Below, in pieces: positions 20,255 to 33,762 of a DNA stretch of 64,000 bases. The position numbers were made by a program, and so were the translations under genes. Each line of letters opens with the position of its first letter. Position 1 is the first letter of the stretch. Origin of the DNA: Xiphophorus maculatus (lineage: Eukaryota; Chordata; Actinopteri; Cyprinodontiformes; Poeciliidae); contig NC_036461.1 of NCBI RefSeq assembly GCF_002775205.1, positions 20,866,015-20,930,014 of the forward strand, read 5' to 3'. Under the pieces are notes generated by a model, which saw only the letters and a list, made by a program, of their open reading frames with translations, did not search any database and was not told where the DNA came from.

Positions 20255-22228
20255 CGTTATACAGGACTTGATCTGCGGTGCTGAGGCAACAATACAATTC
20301 AAGACAATTCGGTCTTGTGGTTCAGGAAAAAGGGAATTGATGTGTAAAGTTGTTGTCAGAAATGTTGGATACGACCTCCTTTTGACTTCTTTTCATCCTG
20401 TTGAACTTAAAAAGAATGGAACAACTTATGAGTCGTGTATTTAAAGGGAAGCGTGGCGATGTAATGTAACAGAACCACAGTGAGATTTACAAAAATTTAA
20501 ACACCCCTTGATTTTTTTTTTAGATTTCATTAAAACCACAAATGGTTCTGTATGATTTTGTGTGGTGTGTCACTGTGGAGAAAAACACATCAAGATCTAA
20601 AGAACTCATAATGCATTTCAGCCACTTTTAGTCGATAATTTGTAGACCCACCTACCCCACAGCATGATACTACCCCTACTTTACCGGCTGAACTGGACAG
20701 ACTCCTTTAAAAATTGCCAGCCAGCACAGGCGGTTGATATAAAGTGACAATGTGTTTTTTGTGTTTTTGTTTGGGGTTTTTTTACAAATAAAATCTCCCT
20801 AGAATGAAAAAATGTCAGGTGGAACTGGTCCCCCCCCCCCCACACACACACACACACACACTTATTATCCAGGTTTCTGCACACATCTGAATTTTGAGCA
20901 AGAGCAGTCCCAAAAAAAAAAAAAAATTAGAAATGTACATGTCTGTACATGAAAATCTGCTCTGTGCCATTATTAGCAATTGCCAATTACAATTAACAAG
21001 AACTAAATATTCTGGCACTTTCCAGAAACAGTTCAGTGTAGAAATTGAGTGCAGGTGGATTGTGACAGAGCAGTAAAGACTTTCCAGTTGTTTATTAGCT
21101 GCTAAGCTAATCAGGAAAACTTTGTGTGCAAAGTAAAGTAAGTAAATAATATATGAAAGTTTGATATTATTTGTTGGATTATGCATACAAATACTAAGCT
21201 GATTTGTATTTAACTGTATTTAACGAAGAAGGTTACTGGTAGGTTATGTAAATTTGTCTGTATTTCTTTCATTTATGATACTGAGGTTAACTTTGATGCC
21301 TAGGATTTAGTCTACTGCTTTTTTTTTTTTGCACAATTTTTAAGTTGATAAAAGAAGTTTAATGAGTATCTTTGCACACATTATGTAACAAATAACCTAA
21401 GTGGTGAACTTTCTTTTATCTATGTACTCTACAAACAAAGGCAGCTTTGTGTGAACTAAACTGGGCAAAACCTAATAAAAGTACTAAAAGACAAATAAAG
21501 TCTCATCTTCAAAAGGATGCCTGCGGCTTTCCAGTAAAAGTAATGAGTCTTGAGTTTACAGGTACAACCCTGTTCCTCAATGAATAATACAGCAACCCCT
21601 TTATAAGAACTCGTGACCTATGACCCTTCTTGTTGCTGAGCTTAGACTAACTAAAGTCCTCTAGCCTGAAAAATCATCAACCAAAAAAGAAAAAAAAATG
21701 CTATCCAGACCCATGTTGTACAAAAGTCTGACTACATTGCATTTTTAGATTATTATTGAGCAGATACTCCGCAAGAAATAATTTAAACAATTTTATAAAA
21801 ATAAAACGTCAAGCGGCTTTGAACTTGACAATCTTTTCCCACATGGTAAAAAGTTTGCACATCCCTGACCACCATTTATAAAATAAACACGAGTCGCCGT
21901 CGAGCCCAACTGCTGAAACAAACACGGATATGAGTTGAATCAAATTTGCACCCAAAAGCTTAAAAAGGCAGGAAAAAAAAATTCTAAATAAAAAAAAAAG
22001 ATTTTGGTTACACTTACTTTATCATTTTTATATTTTAATGGCAAATGGTTGTGCTATGTGGGTTTTGATAAAGTCAATTGTTTTCCAATAAACAAATATA
22101 CTCAAGTTAAAGGTTGGAATTTTCAAAGTTTTTGTGTGTGAGATCATATTATTGCATTAAGAGATGAATTTATTTGAAGGCTTTTCAAAAGTCTTAATCT
22201 GTCGCAATGTTGCTGTTGAAGGCTTTGA

Positions 22229-22242
22229 GCACTAGGGGGCAG
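22229..22242 (+). promoter_or_regulatory. CTCF-like motif
   Basis: GCACTAGGGGGCAG is a near-consensus CTCF core, just beyond the presumed 3' end of nanos1. Confidence 0.5.
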
Positions 22243-22361
22243 ACTTGTGTTTATAAAGTGAGCTCATTATAGATGCTCTCTTTATGTTTGACCTCTTTAA
22301 AAAGTGCTCGGTTGGTTACAGTCAAAGTGTCATGTAGTCAAACTTATCTGCAAATCACATG

Positions 22362-22367
22362 TTTATT
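22362..22367 (-). promoter_or_regulatory. Candidate poly(A) signal of nanos1
   Basis: Minus-strand AATAAA in CTGAATAAACATG, about 850 bases after the nanos1 stop. The intervening 22368-23213 would be the 3' UTR. It includes a long T-run (A-run on plus, 22507-22532) and a G-run. Confidence 0.4.
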
Positions 22368-23213
22368 CAGAGGTTTTTAACAGTGAATATATTCCCCAGT
22401 CACACATCAGGTAAAAATAAGTACATAAAACGTTTCTATTGACACTTAAAGACTTTGGAATGTCAAGCTTTTCATCTCTAAAATTATTTATACATTTACA
22501 AGAATCCACATTTTTATCACCCACATTAAAAAAAAAAAAAAAAAAAAAAAATTCTTTCATTTTTCTTGGACGTAAAGGGGAACTAGTTTGGGCACAAAAA
22601 ATTGCATGTCATGTTAATTTCCCCCCCCCCCTCTTTTGTACAATTAGCTTAAATTTGTAATCACTGCAACCCACATAGAATATAAGACATCCAACAATAT
22701 AAACAGTCCAGAAAAAGAATCACTTCGCGGTATAAGTTTCGATATAAAAGTGTATTCCTTTGGTAGAAAAAAAAGTGAGTTTATCTCAGGAAAATATGTG
22801 CTGAATGTAAGGACGTGTTTGCATCAGACTCCCTGCGTCCACAGACCGGTGGGCGACAGACGTTCACCTACAACAGAGAGAGCTGCATATTCACTTCCGT
22901 GTGAGCTGGACGCACAGGGCCGTCAGTTTCCACTTCGCATGGCAGCATGGAAGTGGTCATTCACAGGTCGGGCTGGACAGTACTTTGGTTCTTATCTTTA
23001 GAGTGCTGGGGAGGGGGGGTGACTAAGACGCACAATGCGTCCGGGTGTAAACTATGTGCTCATACAGTTACGATATATAGACCAAAGCATTTCAGAGCAA
23101 ACATAGAAAAGATATTCTCTTCAAGTCGTTCTCTGTTAACTCCAGTGCAACTTCAGCTTCTTCTTCTTCTTTTTTTTTTTTTTTTTAGTTTTTTGTTTGT
23201 TTCCTGCTCTTGC

Positions 23214-23873
23214 TTAAAATATCTTCAGTCTTTTGCCGAACGCCCTGGCCCCCTTGGGGACCCTCTGGCCAGCCTGGTCCTTGGAAAGCGGGCAGTACTT
23301 GATGGTGTGCGCGTTGTCGCCGTTGGCGCTGCAGAGAGGGCAGGTGTACGCCCGGAGTATCGGGCACAGGACCCGCCCGTCCGCCGTTTTCAGGATGTGG
23401 GTGCCGTAGACCTCCTCCGGGGCGCCGTTATTCCGGCAGAAGACGCACACCTTCGGCTCCGGCTTCCCCCTCTGAGTCTGCTTGCGCCGTCGCTCGGCGG
23501 AGAACAGGTCGAAGGCGGCGAAGCTCCCACCGTGTGAGGGGGACTCGCCGCCCCCCAGCTGCTCGTACGGTCTGAGGAGAGAGATGCGCTCTTTCAGGTC
23601 GTAGATGGAGATCGGCGGGGAGCCCGCGGGCGCCCCGCAGCAGCAGCAGCTGTCCAGGGCTCCGTCCGCGTCTCTGGCCTGGCCGACCAGGCAGGAGCAA
23701 ACCGGGGAGTCGTCCTCCAAACCCAGAGTCGCTTTCAGAGACTCGGTGATGGAGTTCGGGTTGCAGATCGGGCTGTTGATCTTGTTTTTGGCGACAAGAG
23801 TAGACAACCCGAGGTAGTCGTTCCAGAAATTAAACGTGTAGTCATAAGGTGAGCGCATGTCCAAGAAGTCCAT
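23214..23873 (-). CDS. nanos1: Nanos homolog 1, complete single exon
   Basis: RNA-binding translational repressor that works with Pumilio and recruits the CCR4-NOT deadenylase. It acts in germ cells and neural tissue. 219 residues, intronless as usual for NANOS1. Residues about 10-27 ([18 protein letters not shown]) match the NOT1-interacting motif. The C-terminal region has the two CCHC zinc fingers: CVFC, then H of YGTHI, then C of GRVLC; and CPLC, then H of NAHTI, then C of KYC. The linker has [14 protein letters not shown]. After the fingers comes a short basic end. Start ATG at 23871-23873 is followed directly by the conserved N-terminal motif. The antisense ORF over the same DNA (22947-23537) is a shadow. 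NANOS2 and NANOS3 lack this long N-terminus. Confidence 0.95.
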   Translation of the reverse strand: MDFLDMRSPYDYTFNFWNDYLGLSTLVAKNKINSPICNPNSITESLKATLGLEDDSPVCSCLVGQARDADGALDSCCCCGAPAGSPPISIYDLKERISLLRPYEQLGGGESPSHGGSFAAFDLFSAERRRKQTQRGKPEPKVCVFCRNNGAPEEVYGTHILKTADGRVLCPILRAYTCPLCSANGDNAHTIKYCPLSKDQAGQRVPKGARAFGKRLKIF

Positions 23874-26800
23874 CCTGTCGGAGCTGCGGGGTTTTAATAA
23901 TGTCCACAGGAGAGAAGAAACAGTTGGGATGCTGCGTTTGTGAGCATGAGGAGCCTGCGATTCGCTTTTTCTTCTTCTCTGCTCTCTTGTTGAGTCTGGA
24001 TTGCTGAGTTTTGAGCGTGTAGGCGCTGATAAACTCCCCTGAATAAAGCATGGGGGCGTGGCTTAGATCAAGCTGATTTACTCTGTGGCCCCCATAGGAG
24101 GATCCACAACACCACAACCATTCTGTAACAATCCTACTGTAAACTTCCCTCTCTGTGTTATCTCCCCTGTAAGCAGTGGAAATCTGCTTTTTTTTCTTTC
24201 TTTTTATTTTTCTGAATTTAATTTAAAGGGACAGTTCAAGAAAAACATTGAAGTATTTCTGCTTCAACACATTTATACTCAAGTGAAAGTAAAAAGTAGA
24301 AAGTACTCAATAGTTAAAAAGTATTTGATGTGGGATGCTGCATATTTTGGTATAGATCTGAAACTAGGTTAATACAATGCCAGTATTGCCAATACTGATA
24401 CGGACACCAATACCGATACTTCTTATTATTTTTCATTTTGATATATCATCACACTATTGACCTCTAGGTGTTTTTTGCAGTTTTTACCCCTGAATTGCTT
24501 TAAGGATAGAATTTGGATGAAGTTCATGTCAACAAAATATTTTAACCAACATATTAACGTGATAATAGAAAAATGAAACAAACGTGCATTTTTTTTTCTT
24601 AAGTAAACAAAATGCAAAGAGTTATAATTTCAGAGAAAATCAAAACAAATTCTTTTTGGAGGTAGAGGTGAGAAGCTACAATAAGAAAAATAAACAGCAT
24701 TTCAAGAGGAAATTTGAAACTAAAGTATCAATCTTATCACAGTTTATTGGTCCAATACTGATATCAATGGGGTATCAATATTACCAGTGTCTTGGATCGA
24801 TCTGCCCAGCTTTAGTATTAAAAATTATACTGAAATACTGAGCAGCTGATCACAAAATCTGATTTAGCATATTAAAATGTCGTCAGATGGACAAAAATAT
24901 ACAATTATGAGCAATTTCTGTTTCTTGAGACAGTGAACAGGGTAAAGTACTTTTAATGACAATATGTGGCGTTTACTGTAAATTCACTTATCCTAAAAAT
25001 AACACAGCAGGCTCAGCAGATAGAAAATATGAACACAGCTTGCGTGTACAAACAAGATGTCTCACTTTACCATAAACTGTGGGCGTATGTCTGTATCTGG
25101 TGTACTGTTTTTTTAATTGAAATACATTTATTTTCATTCAGGGAAGTTACTTGCATTGGCAGAGCATCCAGAAATTTTACTCAAGTAAAATACTTGCTGA
25201 GAATACTGCTTAAGTAAAGTAAGAGTACAACATGACAAAACTACTAAGAAAAGTATTTTTTGTGTCTGAAAAGTGACTCAAGTAAATGGAACTGTTTAAG
25301 TGTAAGTGGTTTCTACTCACCTCTGCTTTAAACAACTCTCAGCAGCATTATGCAAACGATGTTTCATTAACTTTTCAAAGGTCATCACTCTAAAATGCTA
25401 TACCTATTTTTATTTAAATTAGGTTTGTATTCTTTACTCAAGTCTCACTAACTTGTTTATTCAACTCTAGTAATGTGAGTAATGTACATGTTTGGCCGGT
25501 GTCCGCCCTGACTTCGAAGCTGTTTATTTTATTTAGATTTTTTGCTTTTGTTTTTTACCTCTGAGTGGTGAACTTTCTATTATCCGTATGTTTATTTGAT
25601 ATGGAAAAGGCCCATGCACTTCCATCATATGTGCCCTCTGTCCACCGCACTTTTTCAGCCGTTACAACGGTTAATCCGTTGACAAAATGTAGTAAAGTGT
25701 TTTTCCGCCTTTAAGTGCAACATTAGCGTTAAGATGCTCGCACCAGTGGGTTCGGACCGGAGACGTGTTGCTGTGCAGAGGTGCCCACCGGTGTGTTAGA
25801 ATCATGGCACAAAACCATGACAGACATATTAAAAGGCAAAAATCTTCTTTTTTTTTCTAAACAAACCGAGTAAGTAGAGTAATGCTGTTGGACGCAATGC
25901 TGGCTTGTTAACAACAATAAGTCACGTTAAGCTAGTTAATAGGCTGCCCATTGTGTTGTTTTTCTTCCGAGCTGGGTAGTAGAGGTTACATTTACTTGAA
26001 TAACTTTTTGGGGGAGGGGCACTGCACTTTTCACTTCTACTGCTAGGAGTAGTAATATGATGAACTATTGATACTTATGATTGGGTAGACTGGTTTTGCA
26101 TAAAGAAATAGACTAAAGTGATTGGAAACATTAGATTCTTAGACTTCTGCAACATCTGAGCAAATGTTTATGCAAATCTGAGCTTGCTCAGCATTTTCTA
26201 CATGTCAGTGTTGACATCATTCATTTTTTTTGTATTAATAAACAAAATGGGTACTTTGTTTGAAAGTTATGCGCTTGTTTATGCATTTATATTGAATAAA
26301 ATGCCTGTTTACTGTGCCACCCCAAAATCAACAAAACTCCTCCGCAGCCGGGCTTGATTGTTACTGTTTGTGCAGAGTCCACCAGAACCAGAGTGGAGGG
26401 TGGGATCTCTGTGCTGCATTCAAGTCTGAAAAGGAGTCGTTGACAACGCACTTCCCGAGATTCTTGTCCAGTTTGAAAGAAAGGTGAGCTTTCCATCTGA
26501 TTTTGTTTAATAAGATGAAGGAAATTCTGCAAGTTTTTAATTTATATCTTGTTCAGTAGCTCGAGCACACATGCACATGACGGCTCCTCACATCCTCTCA
26601 TTTGCAATAACCAGCCAGTTTGATGCTGTATTAAAGGGGGGATTTGTATTGATGATATTTGGCTGATTGAGACTGGAAAAAACACAGTTTGTTGTTGAAA
26701 TAATGAATGACTGAGCAACAGTCTGTGGCATTAATATAATAATCAGCTGATAGCAGGTTGGAAAATTGCTGTTGCTCCTTGAACTGGACAACCATCAAAA

Positions 26801-27000
26801 TTCTAATCAGTCTTAGTCAGACAACAAATAAGGGTGAACAATTATTTTATGCCACTTATTGTGAAAAAATGTGATTTAGTTTCTTCAGAATAAGCAGTCC
26901 TTACTTTTATTGTTTTTCCTACTTGTAGACCAGTGATGTTGTTGCCTTGACGACTGCTATCCTGCGATGTCTCTCTGTTTTCCTCGAGGACGAAGAAAGA
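23874..27000. other. Upstream of nanos1 and start of the gene desert
   Basis: No exon recognised. About 24350-24830 is bounded by opposed TACCGATACT-like ends, so it looks like a degenerate MITE. 24840-25320 contains poorly conserved repeat-like AAGTACT/CTCAAGTAA sequence. The nanos1 promoter must lie in the first few hundred bases; no convincing TATA box. Confidence 0.45.
24350..24830. repeat. Degenerate MITE-like repeat
   Basis: Left end contains CAATACTGATACGGACACCA and ATACCGATACTT. The right end contains the opposed CAATACTGATATCAATGGGG and TTGGATCGATCTGCCCAGC. AT-rich interior without a protein. Confidence 0.45.
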
Positions 27001-27589
27001 GTTCTACAATGTCTCTGGTATGTATTGCTATTGCGTTTGTCGGAGGTTGTGCACAAGGAAATCAAAACTTCACCTCATTCTTTTTTTAATTTGCAACTTT
27101 TCTTATTATCCACAGGATTCAGATGCCATGGCAGACCTCATCCAGGTTCCTGTGGGGTTATTGAGTGTTATGTTATGCTAAGTATATAATTTTGTTGAGA
27201 TAAAATGTTGAAATTTGTGAACTTACGAATCTTTTGTTGTGGTTACTTAATTTATTTAGGGCAACCGGTTCCCTAGATTCTGCTAAGTAAACTGTACTGT
27301 TCATGTAAGTTGGACTAACTTGATGTAGTTAAGAAGAGGATAATTTACTTGCTATTTCTAAGTTGAAACAACTTCACTAAACTAAGTTAAATTAACTTGA
27401 CACAATTAAGTTCATACAACAAGGTCATATGTTAAGTAAACAAAACGTAAGAATAGTAGTTAAACTTACTTAAAATTTTCAAGGCAATCGGCTTCCAAGG
27501 TTTTTTTTTTAAGTAAAGTCAACTTGTCAAAGTTTAGAGTGATGAAAGTTCCATTAAACAGTTATTCACACAAAAAGCTGATGAATATT

Positions 27590-27665
27590 TACACAGGAAA
27601 TTGAAGTCGGAGGCGGCGCAGCACCAATTATCCTCCTGTGTGAAACCTGTACTGAAGACGGAAGA
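27590..27665. repeat. Dispersed repeat, paired with 43660-43735
   Basis: TTACACAGGAAATTGAAGTC ... CAATTATCCTCCTGTGTGAAA is matched by TTACACAGGAAATGGATGTA ... CAAATCATCTTCCTGTGAGAAA at 43660-43735. The two ends of each copy are inverted (CACAGGA / TCCTGTG). Confidence 0.65.
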
Positions 27666-27979
27666 GGCAACGGGAGAATTCGCTTGCATTACCTTAACTC
27701 TGGTTGTGTGTTTTGCAGTTTCTAAGAAGTATCCTCCAGAATTACGTTATATATCATAAACATTTTACTTTTGAATAAAATATTAGAAAATTAGTGTCAA
27801 AATAAGACTAACGGTGCCATCTTACACCTATGAGATTTGATTTGGATAATTCAAGAGAAATATTGAATTAAAAGAAGTGTCCACACAGCTTCACAGGGGA
27901 ACATTTTGAAAAAATTTAGCACACAGAAATGTTAAATATATACACAATCTATTCAACGATTCCTCTTTCACTTATGAAT

Positions 27980-28140
27980 GAGTCATTCCACGCAAAGCAT
28001 CAGACTACTGTGCACAGCCAGCCCTCCTCTGGCCCCATTGTCTCATCTCTACAGCGGGCCGTTTAACTTCATTAATATGCATTAAAACGGAGCGGGCCAC
28101 ATCTGTGTTTGTCAGTCAGAGACGGCCCGGTTAGACAGGC
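27980..28140. promoter_or_regulatory. Candidate conserved non-coding element
   Basis: GC-balanced, non-repetitive block in AT-rich surroundings, with TTCATTAATATGCATTAAAA (homeodomain/POU-like core) flanked by the inverted pair CCGTTT/AAACGG and GGGCC motifs. No ORF. Conservation is inferred from texture only. Confidence 0.35.
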
Positions 28141-29089
28141 TCACAAAACATGACAAAAAATGAAACAAAGGGAGTTTGATAATTGACCTGAAGGCTACGG
28201 GACAGGGACCTATATTAGAAAACGTGTTGAAGCCTTAACATTTTTAAAACGTAGCTTCAAAATGAAAGACGCTTTATTTGTGGTTGTTGGCACAAAAATT
28301 CCACAAAGTAGGAATATTTCACCGAAATTCATGCTGAAATGTTAGCAAAGACGAGCGTCCTCTAAAATTAGCATACCTGCAAACGAGTTTCCTAACATTC
28401 ACGTTCGCAAGACCAGTCTAGAAGAGTCTTGAAGGAAATCTTGCTGTGTACGAATACATTTTCTTCAGAATATGCCACGTGGGCCATTTTCAAGGTCACT
28501 GCCGGCTCTGCGCTCGCAGAGGAAACCATGAGAGAGCATTTAAAAGATGAATGGCTGCCATATCACAATGGATAAATTGCACAGCGGGGGCGGCCGCAGC
28601 TCTGCTGCTTCAGGGAGGCCATCATGACTGGAAATACATTTAAAAAAGAAAAAAAAACGGTTCGGCGACAACAAAGGAGGTACGGATAACGAAAATGGAA
28701 AGTATTTAGCCGTTCGCCGAAGAGTTGAATGGAAACTGTCAACAAGCTGAAAACGGGACAGAAGCAGCTGAATGGTTTTCTGCCACTAGAGCAATGAACT
28801 AGCTGCACTGGCGCAAACAAACAAACAACAACAACAGTTTAAAAGGTGACTACCTCTGCTGGTAAAGAGAACAGAGTGCGTTTGCAGTTTTGGGGAACTT
28901 GATAGATTACCCCTAAAGGTTAATAAAAGGCAAATAAAGCGGAGTAGAGAAAATTAATTCCAGACGCAGAGAAAGAACACTGTTTTTATTTTTGAAGTAG
29001 CAACAACAGGAGCAGGTTTGTCCACAGTGTTTACAACCACAAACATATATATTCTGTTTGTTTACGATCAACAAACACCGAGTTATTGT

Positions 29090-29230
29090 GAAAAGGACGG
29101 GAATCTGTTAATAGAACCCATAAAAACACATCATCCTCATAAAATAGTGAAACATAGTGGTGGCAGCATCATCCTGTGGGGATTCCTTCAGGGAAGTTGG
29201 AAATATGAACAGAGTATTTTTTATCAGTAT
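29090..29230 (+). pseudogene. Tc1-like transposase fragment
   Basis: Reads HKIVKHSGGSIILWGFLQGS in one frame, the (V)KHGGGS..LWG block of Tc1/mariner transposases. Flanks are non-coding. Confidence 0.6.
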
Positions 29231-30252
29231 TCACGCATTGTTATTGTCAAACTAAAGCCTAGACTTAAAAACTGATGTTCACAAAAACACTGTCCCATCC
29301 GAGTGAGATAGATCTAGTTTTTGCAAGTTAAGTGAGCAAATAAAATCAACCTGCAGATACGCAAAACTAGTAGAAACACACCTAAAAGATTTGCTGGACT
29401 ATCTGCATGGCACACATTTTTGATTTTTATTTATGAAATCTTTAAATAAGGGCTCTACTTCCTGTTGATCTTTCGGATGAAATTCCTTTAAAAACAGATT
29501 AAAATGATTGTAAACCCAAGAAATAAGCCTAGATTTCCGAGGTGTTCTAGGATGGCAGGCAAGATATCTGTGAGCAGCACTATTACATCTTAATTAATTA
29601 ATTCAATTTTAGAGTAGTAGGACAAGAAAGAGAGGAAAAGTGGTCAGTTTGTCCTGCAGTATAACCATAGAGACGGCAGAGCCTGGCATGTCATGTGTTA
29701 CATCTTAGTACTTATAATTTCGTATTTGCAACTGAATTAAATTTATTGTTAGATTTTGTGTTTTTTAAATACCAGCAAAGCTTTAACAAATTTGTAAATT
29801 AACTCATAACCCTAAGAAATTCATGTTAGGAGTTTTTGAGTGACTTAAGAAGACCAAGAGAAGGTACGACCAGCGGAGCCAAGATAAGAGCTAATCTCAA
29901 CTGTAGCCAAACAGCAGAAACAATCCTTGCTTTGTTCACGTTAAAAAGTGGCCATTGTCTCTCTGTGTTTACTCGTCGGCACCATCTGGCCTCCGTACAG
30001 GCTGCTGCAGAGTGCCAAGCTCACATCTAGCACACTTCCTCCAGTAAATGCAGAGATGCTAGCATCCGAAGGGTTAAAAACACCAAAATCTCCATGTGTA
30101 AATTTGGCGATGGTACCCAGAGGCCTCCCAGGCGGCGGTGCTGTCTGGCCCGGCAAGCCGTGGGCAAGATGGGCCGGCTCAGCTTCCTCATTTATCACTG
30201 TCGAGTTGAATAGGAAATTAACCAATCCCTTAATTAAAAGACCTGTCCACAT

Positions 30253-30267
30253 TCGTGTATGTGTTTG

Positions 30268-30329
<62 letters not shown>
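30253..30329 (+). repeat. GT microsatellite
   Basis: About 77 bp of (GT)n with a few TTT and GC interruptions. The ORFs crossing it on both strands are artefacts. Confidence 0.95.
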
Positions 30330-30331
<2 letters not shown>

Positions 30332-31078
30332 GGAGCACGTGCCAGCTGCACTGCTTCATGGTGCAAGCGACAACGGCTTGGTACTCTGGTAAACACCGCA
30401 TTGATTGCAACAACCACTGCATAATGCCGACTTCAAGTTCATCCCGGACCTTCAGACGTCTCCAGACGTATCGCCGGGGCGACGGAGCGGCTGGGGCTTT
30501 GATCCCTGACCTCCAGCTCCCTCTCTTGAGAATATAAGAGGGCATCCCCAACGGTTGTCCATCTGCACACACACACACCCCTACACACCTACACACACAC
30601 ACACTCTCGGAGTCAACCGAACGCCTGACGCGTGTCGTCATCACCGTTAGCTGCAGGGAATGCTAAACAAGCCGAGGTCAGCTCCAAATTAGGGGGTGTT
30701 TTTCTGGCCTGTCAAATGCTTTGTCATGACCACCGGTTCGCTGAATGCAGCCTGCTATTACTTACGCTGAAGCTCCACCCACTGACCCCCCACCACACAA
30801 AGCAGCCAGACATTCATGTATTCATCCACATATACTTAAAAACCTCTTGACATGGTTGAAGTGCAAGGACTGAATAGAATCCGAGTCCAGAGCCGAGGAT
30901 TTGTCTTTTACACGTTTAAACTCAGTCAATAGAAGTTGAGGCAACGTGTCAGTAATCCTGTTTTCTTCCAGCTGGATGGTCTTTTTGAATGTGTTTTGCT
31001 ACTATTTGTGCAAATACACTAACAAAGACCCGTGTGGCAAATCAGGATGTTTCCTTAACATTAAATGGCCTGTCTTTG

Positions 31079-31240
31079 TCTAGCGCTTTATCAAGTCCAG
31101 AGGACTCCAAAGCGCTTCACACTATGAGGGGGGCCGAGTGTCTTCCCCAAGGACACGACGACAGAGGCAGACGAAGCTGGGACTGAACTCATCGATTGCG
31201 GGACAAATTCTTACGACCATCGCCACCATCGCCCCGGAAC
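31079..31240. repeat. Dispersed teleost repeat
   Basis: AGCGCTTTATCAAGTCCAGA ... CAAAGCGCTTCACACTATGA ... GGGACTGAACTCATCGATTG. A common fish repeat tail; an older copy lies at 8975-9135. Confidence 0.55.
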
Positions 31241-33762
31241 CTCAGATCCAGTCACAATTAACCAATCGCTACTGGAGACAAAGAACAAATGAACAAAAAG
31301 AAACATGTTTGGGTTCTTTATAGTCTTCACTTGTGTGTTTTAGATTTGGTTTTAAGGTGCTTTTTAATGTATTGTTCTAAAAATTTTGCATAACTCAAAT
31401 ATGACATAAAAACAATTGACTTCACAATGACGTTGATGCCTTGAAATTGGGTCGTATCTCTTTAAGAAGCTCCTGCTCTTTCCGACACTCAACCTTCATC
31501 ACAACAACGCTTCTCCATTATGCCATTTACAACCGCTCTTTCAAGTGTTGCACAGAGAAGTACTTCCTCGCCATTCCTCTGGGTGGCTGCTAGTTGCTGC
31601 TACCGCTAGTCTGGAGGAGCTGAGGGAGGGAGGAGAGCTCAGTGAGGCAGAAGAGGTGGAATGTTTTTGTTTTTGTTGGGGTTTTTTTGCAGAGTATTTT
31701 ATTCACCGTGGACATGAGTTTGGGAGCATCTCCACTGTGGAAACGGTCTGATGCGTCAGGAGACGCTGAGCAGCAGCTCCTCCAAACCCTCAGTGTGAGC
31801 GCTCACCTTAAAGACAGTCAGACTAGCTTGTTTTCTCACTTTGAAGCAACAGGAGTGGAGATCAGAAGAATGACAACTATACCCAGTATTTTAACCAATT
31901 ACTTTGCTGTAGCTTGTACTTCAACTTATGTAGTGTTTTTTTTTTTACTACAATACACTCATACACCAACACACACGTCAGCAGGCGGCTTGGGGTTAAT
32001 ATATTAAGAAATTATATTAAGATATTTATCTTTATCATATCTTTATGGTAAAGATTTCATAAAGATATAATATCTTATCTTAACACCATATAATATCTTA
32101 CTTCACAGCGCTTCCACTGTGAAACTGGATTACAGTCACTTCAAATCGTACTATGTAGCATCCATGGATGTTCAATGAATGAAACCTCAGATATGTGTCA
32201 TAAAAACACAAGCCACACACGATTCATTCGCTCAGAACGGTGTATTAAACTTTTTTGTTTGTTTGTTAAGAACACAAATAATTTCAGACCACAAAATATC
32301 ACTGACAGAAGACAGGAGACGATGTTACTTGAGTAAAACTTTTTTTTTTCTTAATCAAACAACCTCAGCAAAACTCTGCCAAAAAGTTCCTGTTGAATGA
32401 AAAACAACTGCCCCCATCCCAGGGGGGTAAACCTCCACAGGTCAATGCGGCGTAAAGGCAGGGGGGGTAAAAAACTGACTGAGAGTCAAGACGTGCTTTT
32501 TGTTTCACTTTAATGGATTAAAGTTCAGGGTTTTTTCCCCCCAATTTGACTTAATTTTAAGTTAATACGTCTGTTGCACTTTTAATAAGTGGTATATTTG
32601 CATCTAATTGTTCATGTCTGGCAGGTAATATAAAAGCACTAGTTTAATTTGTTTTGTTTTTTCTCTTGATGACATTCAATTCAATCAAATGTATAGTTAA
32701 TAATTTTATTAACTATGTTAACTTCTTTTGTTGTACTGGTGTGATTAAAGAACTTTTACACCAATTTTCACCCCAAAATTGATGCTTTTTTTTTTTTTTT
32801 TAGAACTTTAAGTGTACATCTAATGTCTCACCATCAACATGATAGCCTTTCCTATAGTTCTGGGGGACGGGGGGGTTGGGGGGTTCAAATCGTATCTTGT
32901 TTTTCTGTTTATATGATTTGTATTACCTCCTGTTTTCAACTTTGTGCTTCCCTTGTTGTGTATGATAAACACCCTAAGCTGCAAATAAAGAGTTGACTGA
33001 CGGTTTTACTGAGTTTCCTTCAAATGTCACAATCCCCCCAAGTTTGTGGCTTGAATTTTAACTCGTAGGAAAAACGTCTTTTGCAAGAACTGGGCTGCAA
33101 CCTGGGCTGCTGGCAGCTCCTGTAACTGAACTTGTCACCGTGAAGGGAGGGCAGAACGGAGGAGGGGAACTGGTGGGTCCAGGGATCAGAAACTTGTTTA
33201 ACTCACCTAAATCTGCCCAGATTAGAGCTGGAAGTAGTCAAAGGGCTTAGAGTATATCTGTACAATGGAGCATGGAGGATTAGAGGTGGATTCGCTGAAC
33301 TCCCGGGATGCCCTTCATCTCAGGGGGTCCTCAGCCGGAGCACCTTTGTTGGGTTAACTAACGGCGCTTCCCATGAACGCAGCGAACACACCAATCCCTT
33401 TTTAATGATGCAGGGAAAATTCCATCGGCCCTGATTACCGCCGCGCTTTCGAGAGCCGCCATTGTCCCCGCGCACCATGTCGAGCTTTTAAACTGTGCAG
33501 CCAGGCGAGTGGACAGGGAGTCGTTTGAAGTCCACTTGTGGAGTTTTAGCCCAGTGGAAATGACGCTGACTTAAACAATGCTGTTTTTTTTTTGCATACA
33601 TTTTATGATTCTGGCATATTGCTGCAGCTCCAGCTTATTAATGTACACCATGTGCAGCTGTGTAGAGCTCAAATTAAGTTCAGTTTATAGAATGGTGACA
33701 AAAGCTGCGCTTACATTACAAATGTGTGCAAAACTTCCATTAAAAAAGAAAATTGAAATCAC

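Larger units (their letters stand above)
17827..22361. other. Spacer between the intermediate-filament gene and nanos1
   Basis: Holds the Tc1/SINE nest, the second dispersed-repeat copy, a CA repeat (about 20830-20862), another Tc1-like scrap (about 20530-20690, CCCCACAGCATGATACTACC) and two CTCF-like motifs. No coding exon recognised. Confidence 0.55.
27190..33760. other. Gene desert, part 1
   Basis: No supported coding exon. Contains the repeats and candidate elements listed separately, a G-rich run at 32862-32884, a Tc1 fragment and several poly(T)/poly(A) runs. About 33370-33510 (AAATTCCATCGGCCCTGATT; AGCCGCCATTGTCCCCGCG) is another non-repetitive block that could be regulatory. Confidence 0.45.

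Noticed and set aside
22947-23537. 196-codon ORF opposite nanos1
   Set aside because: It is antisense to the nanos1 zinc-finger coding region and has no family signal; a shadow of GC-rich coding sequence.
29941-30424. 158-codon ORFs on both strands
   Set aside because: Both run through a GT microsatellite, which lacks stops in some frames. No domain is visible.
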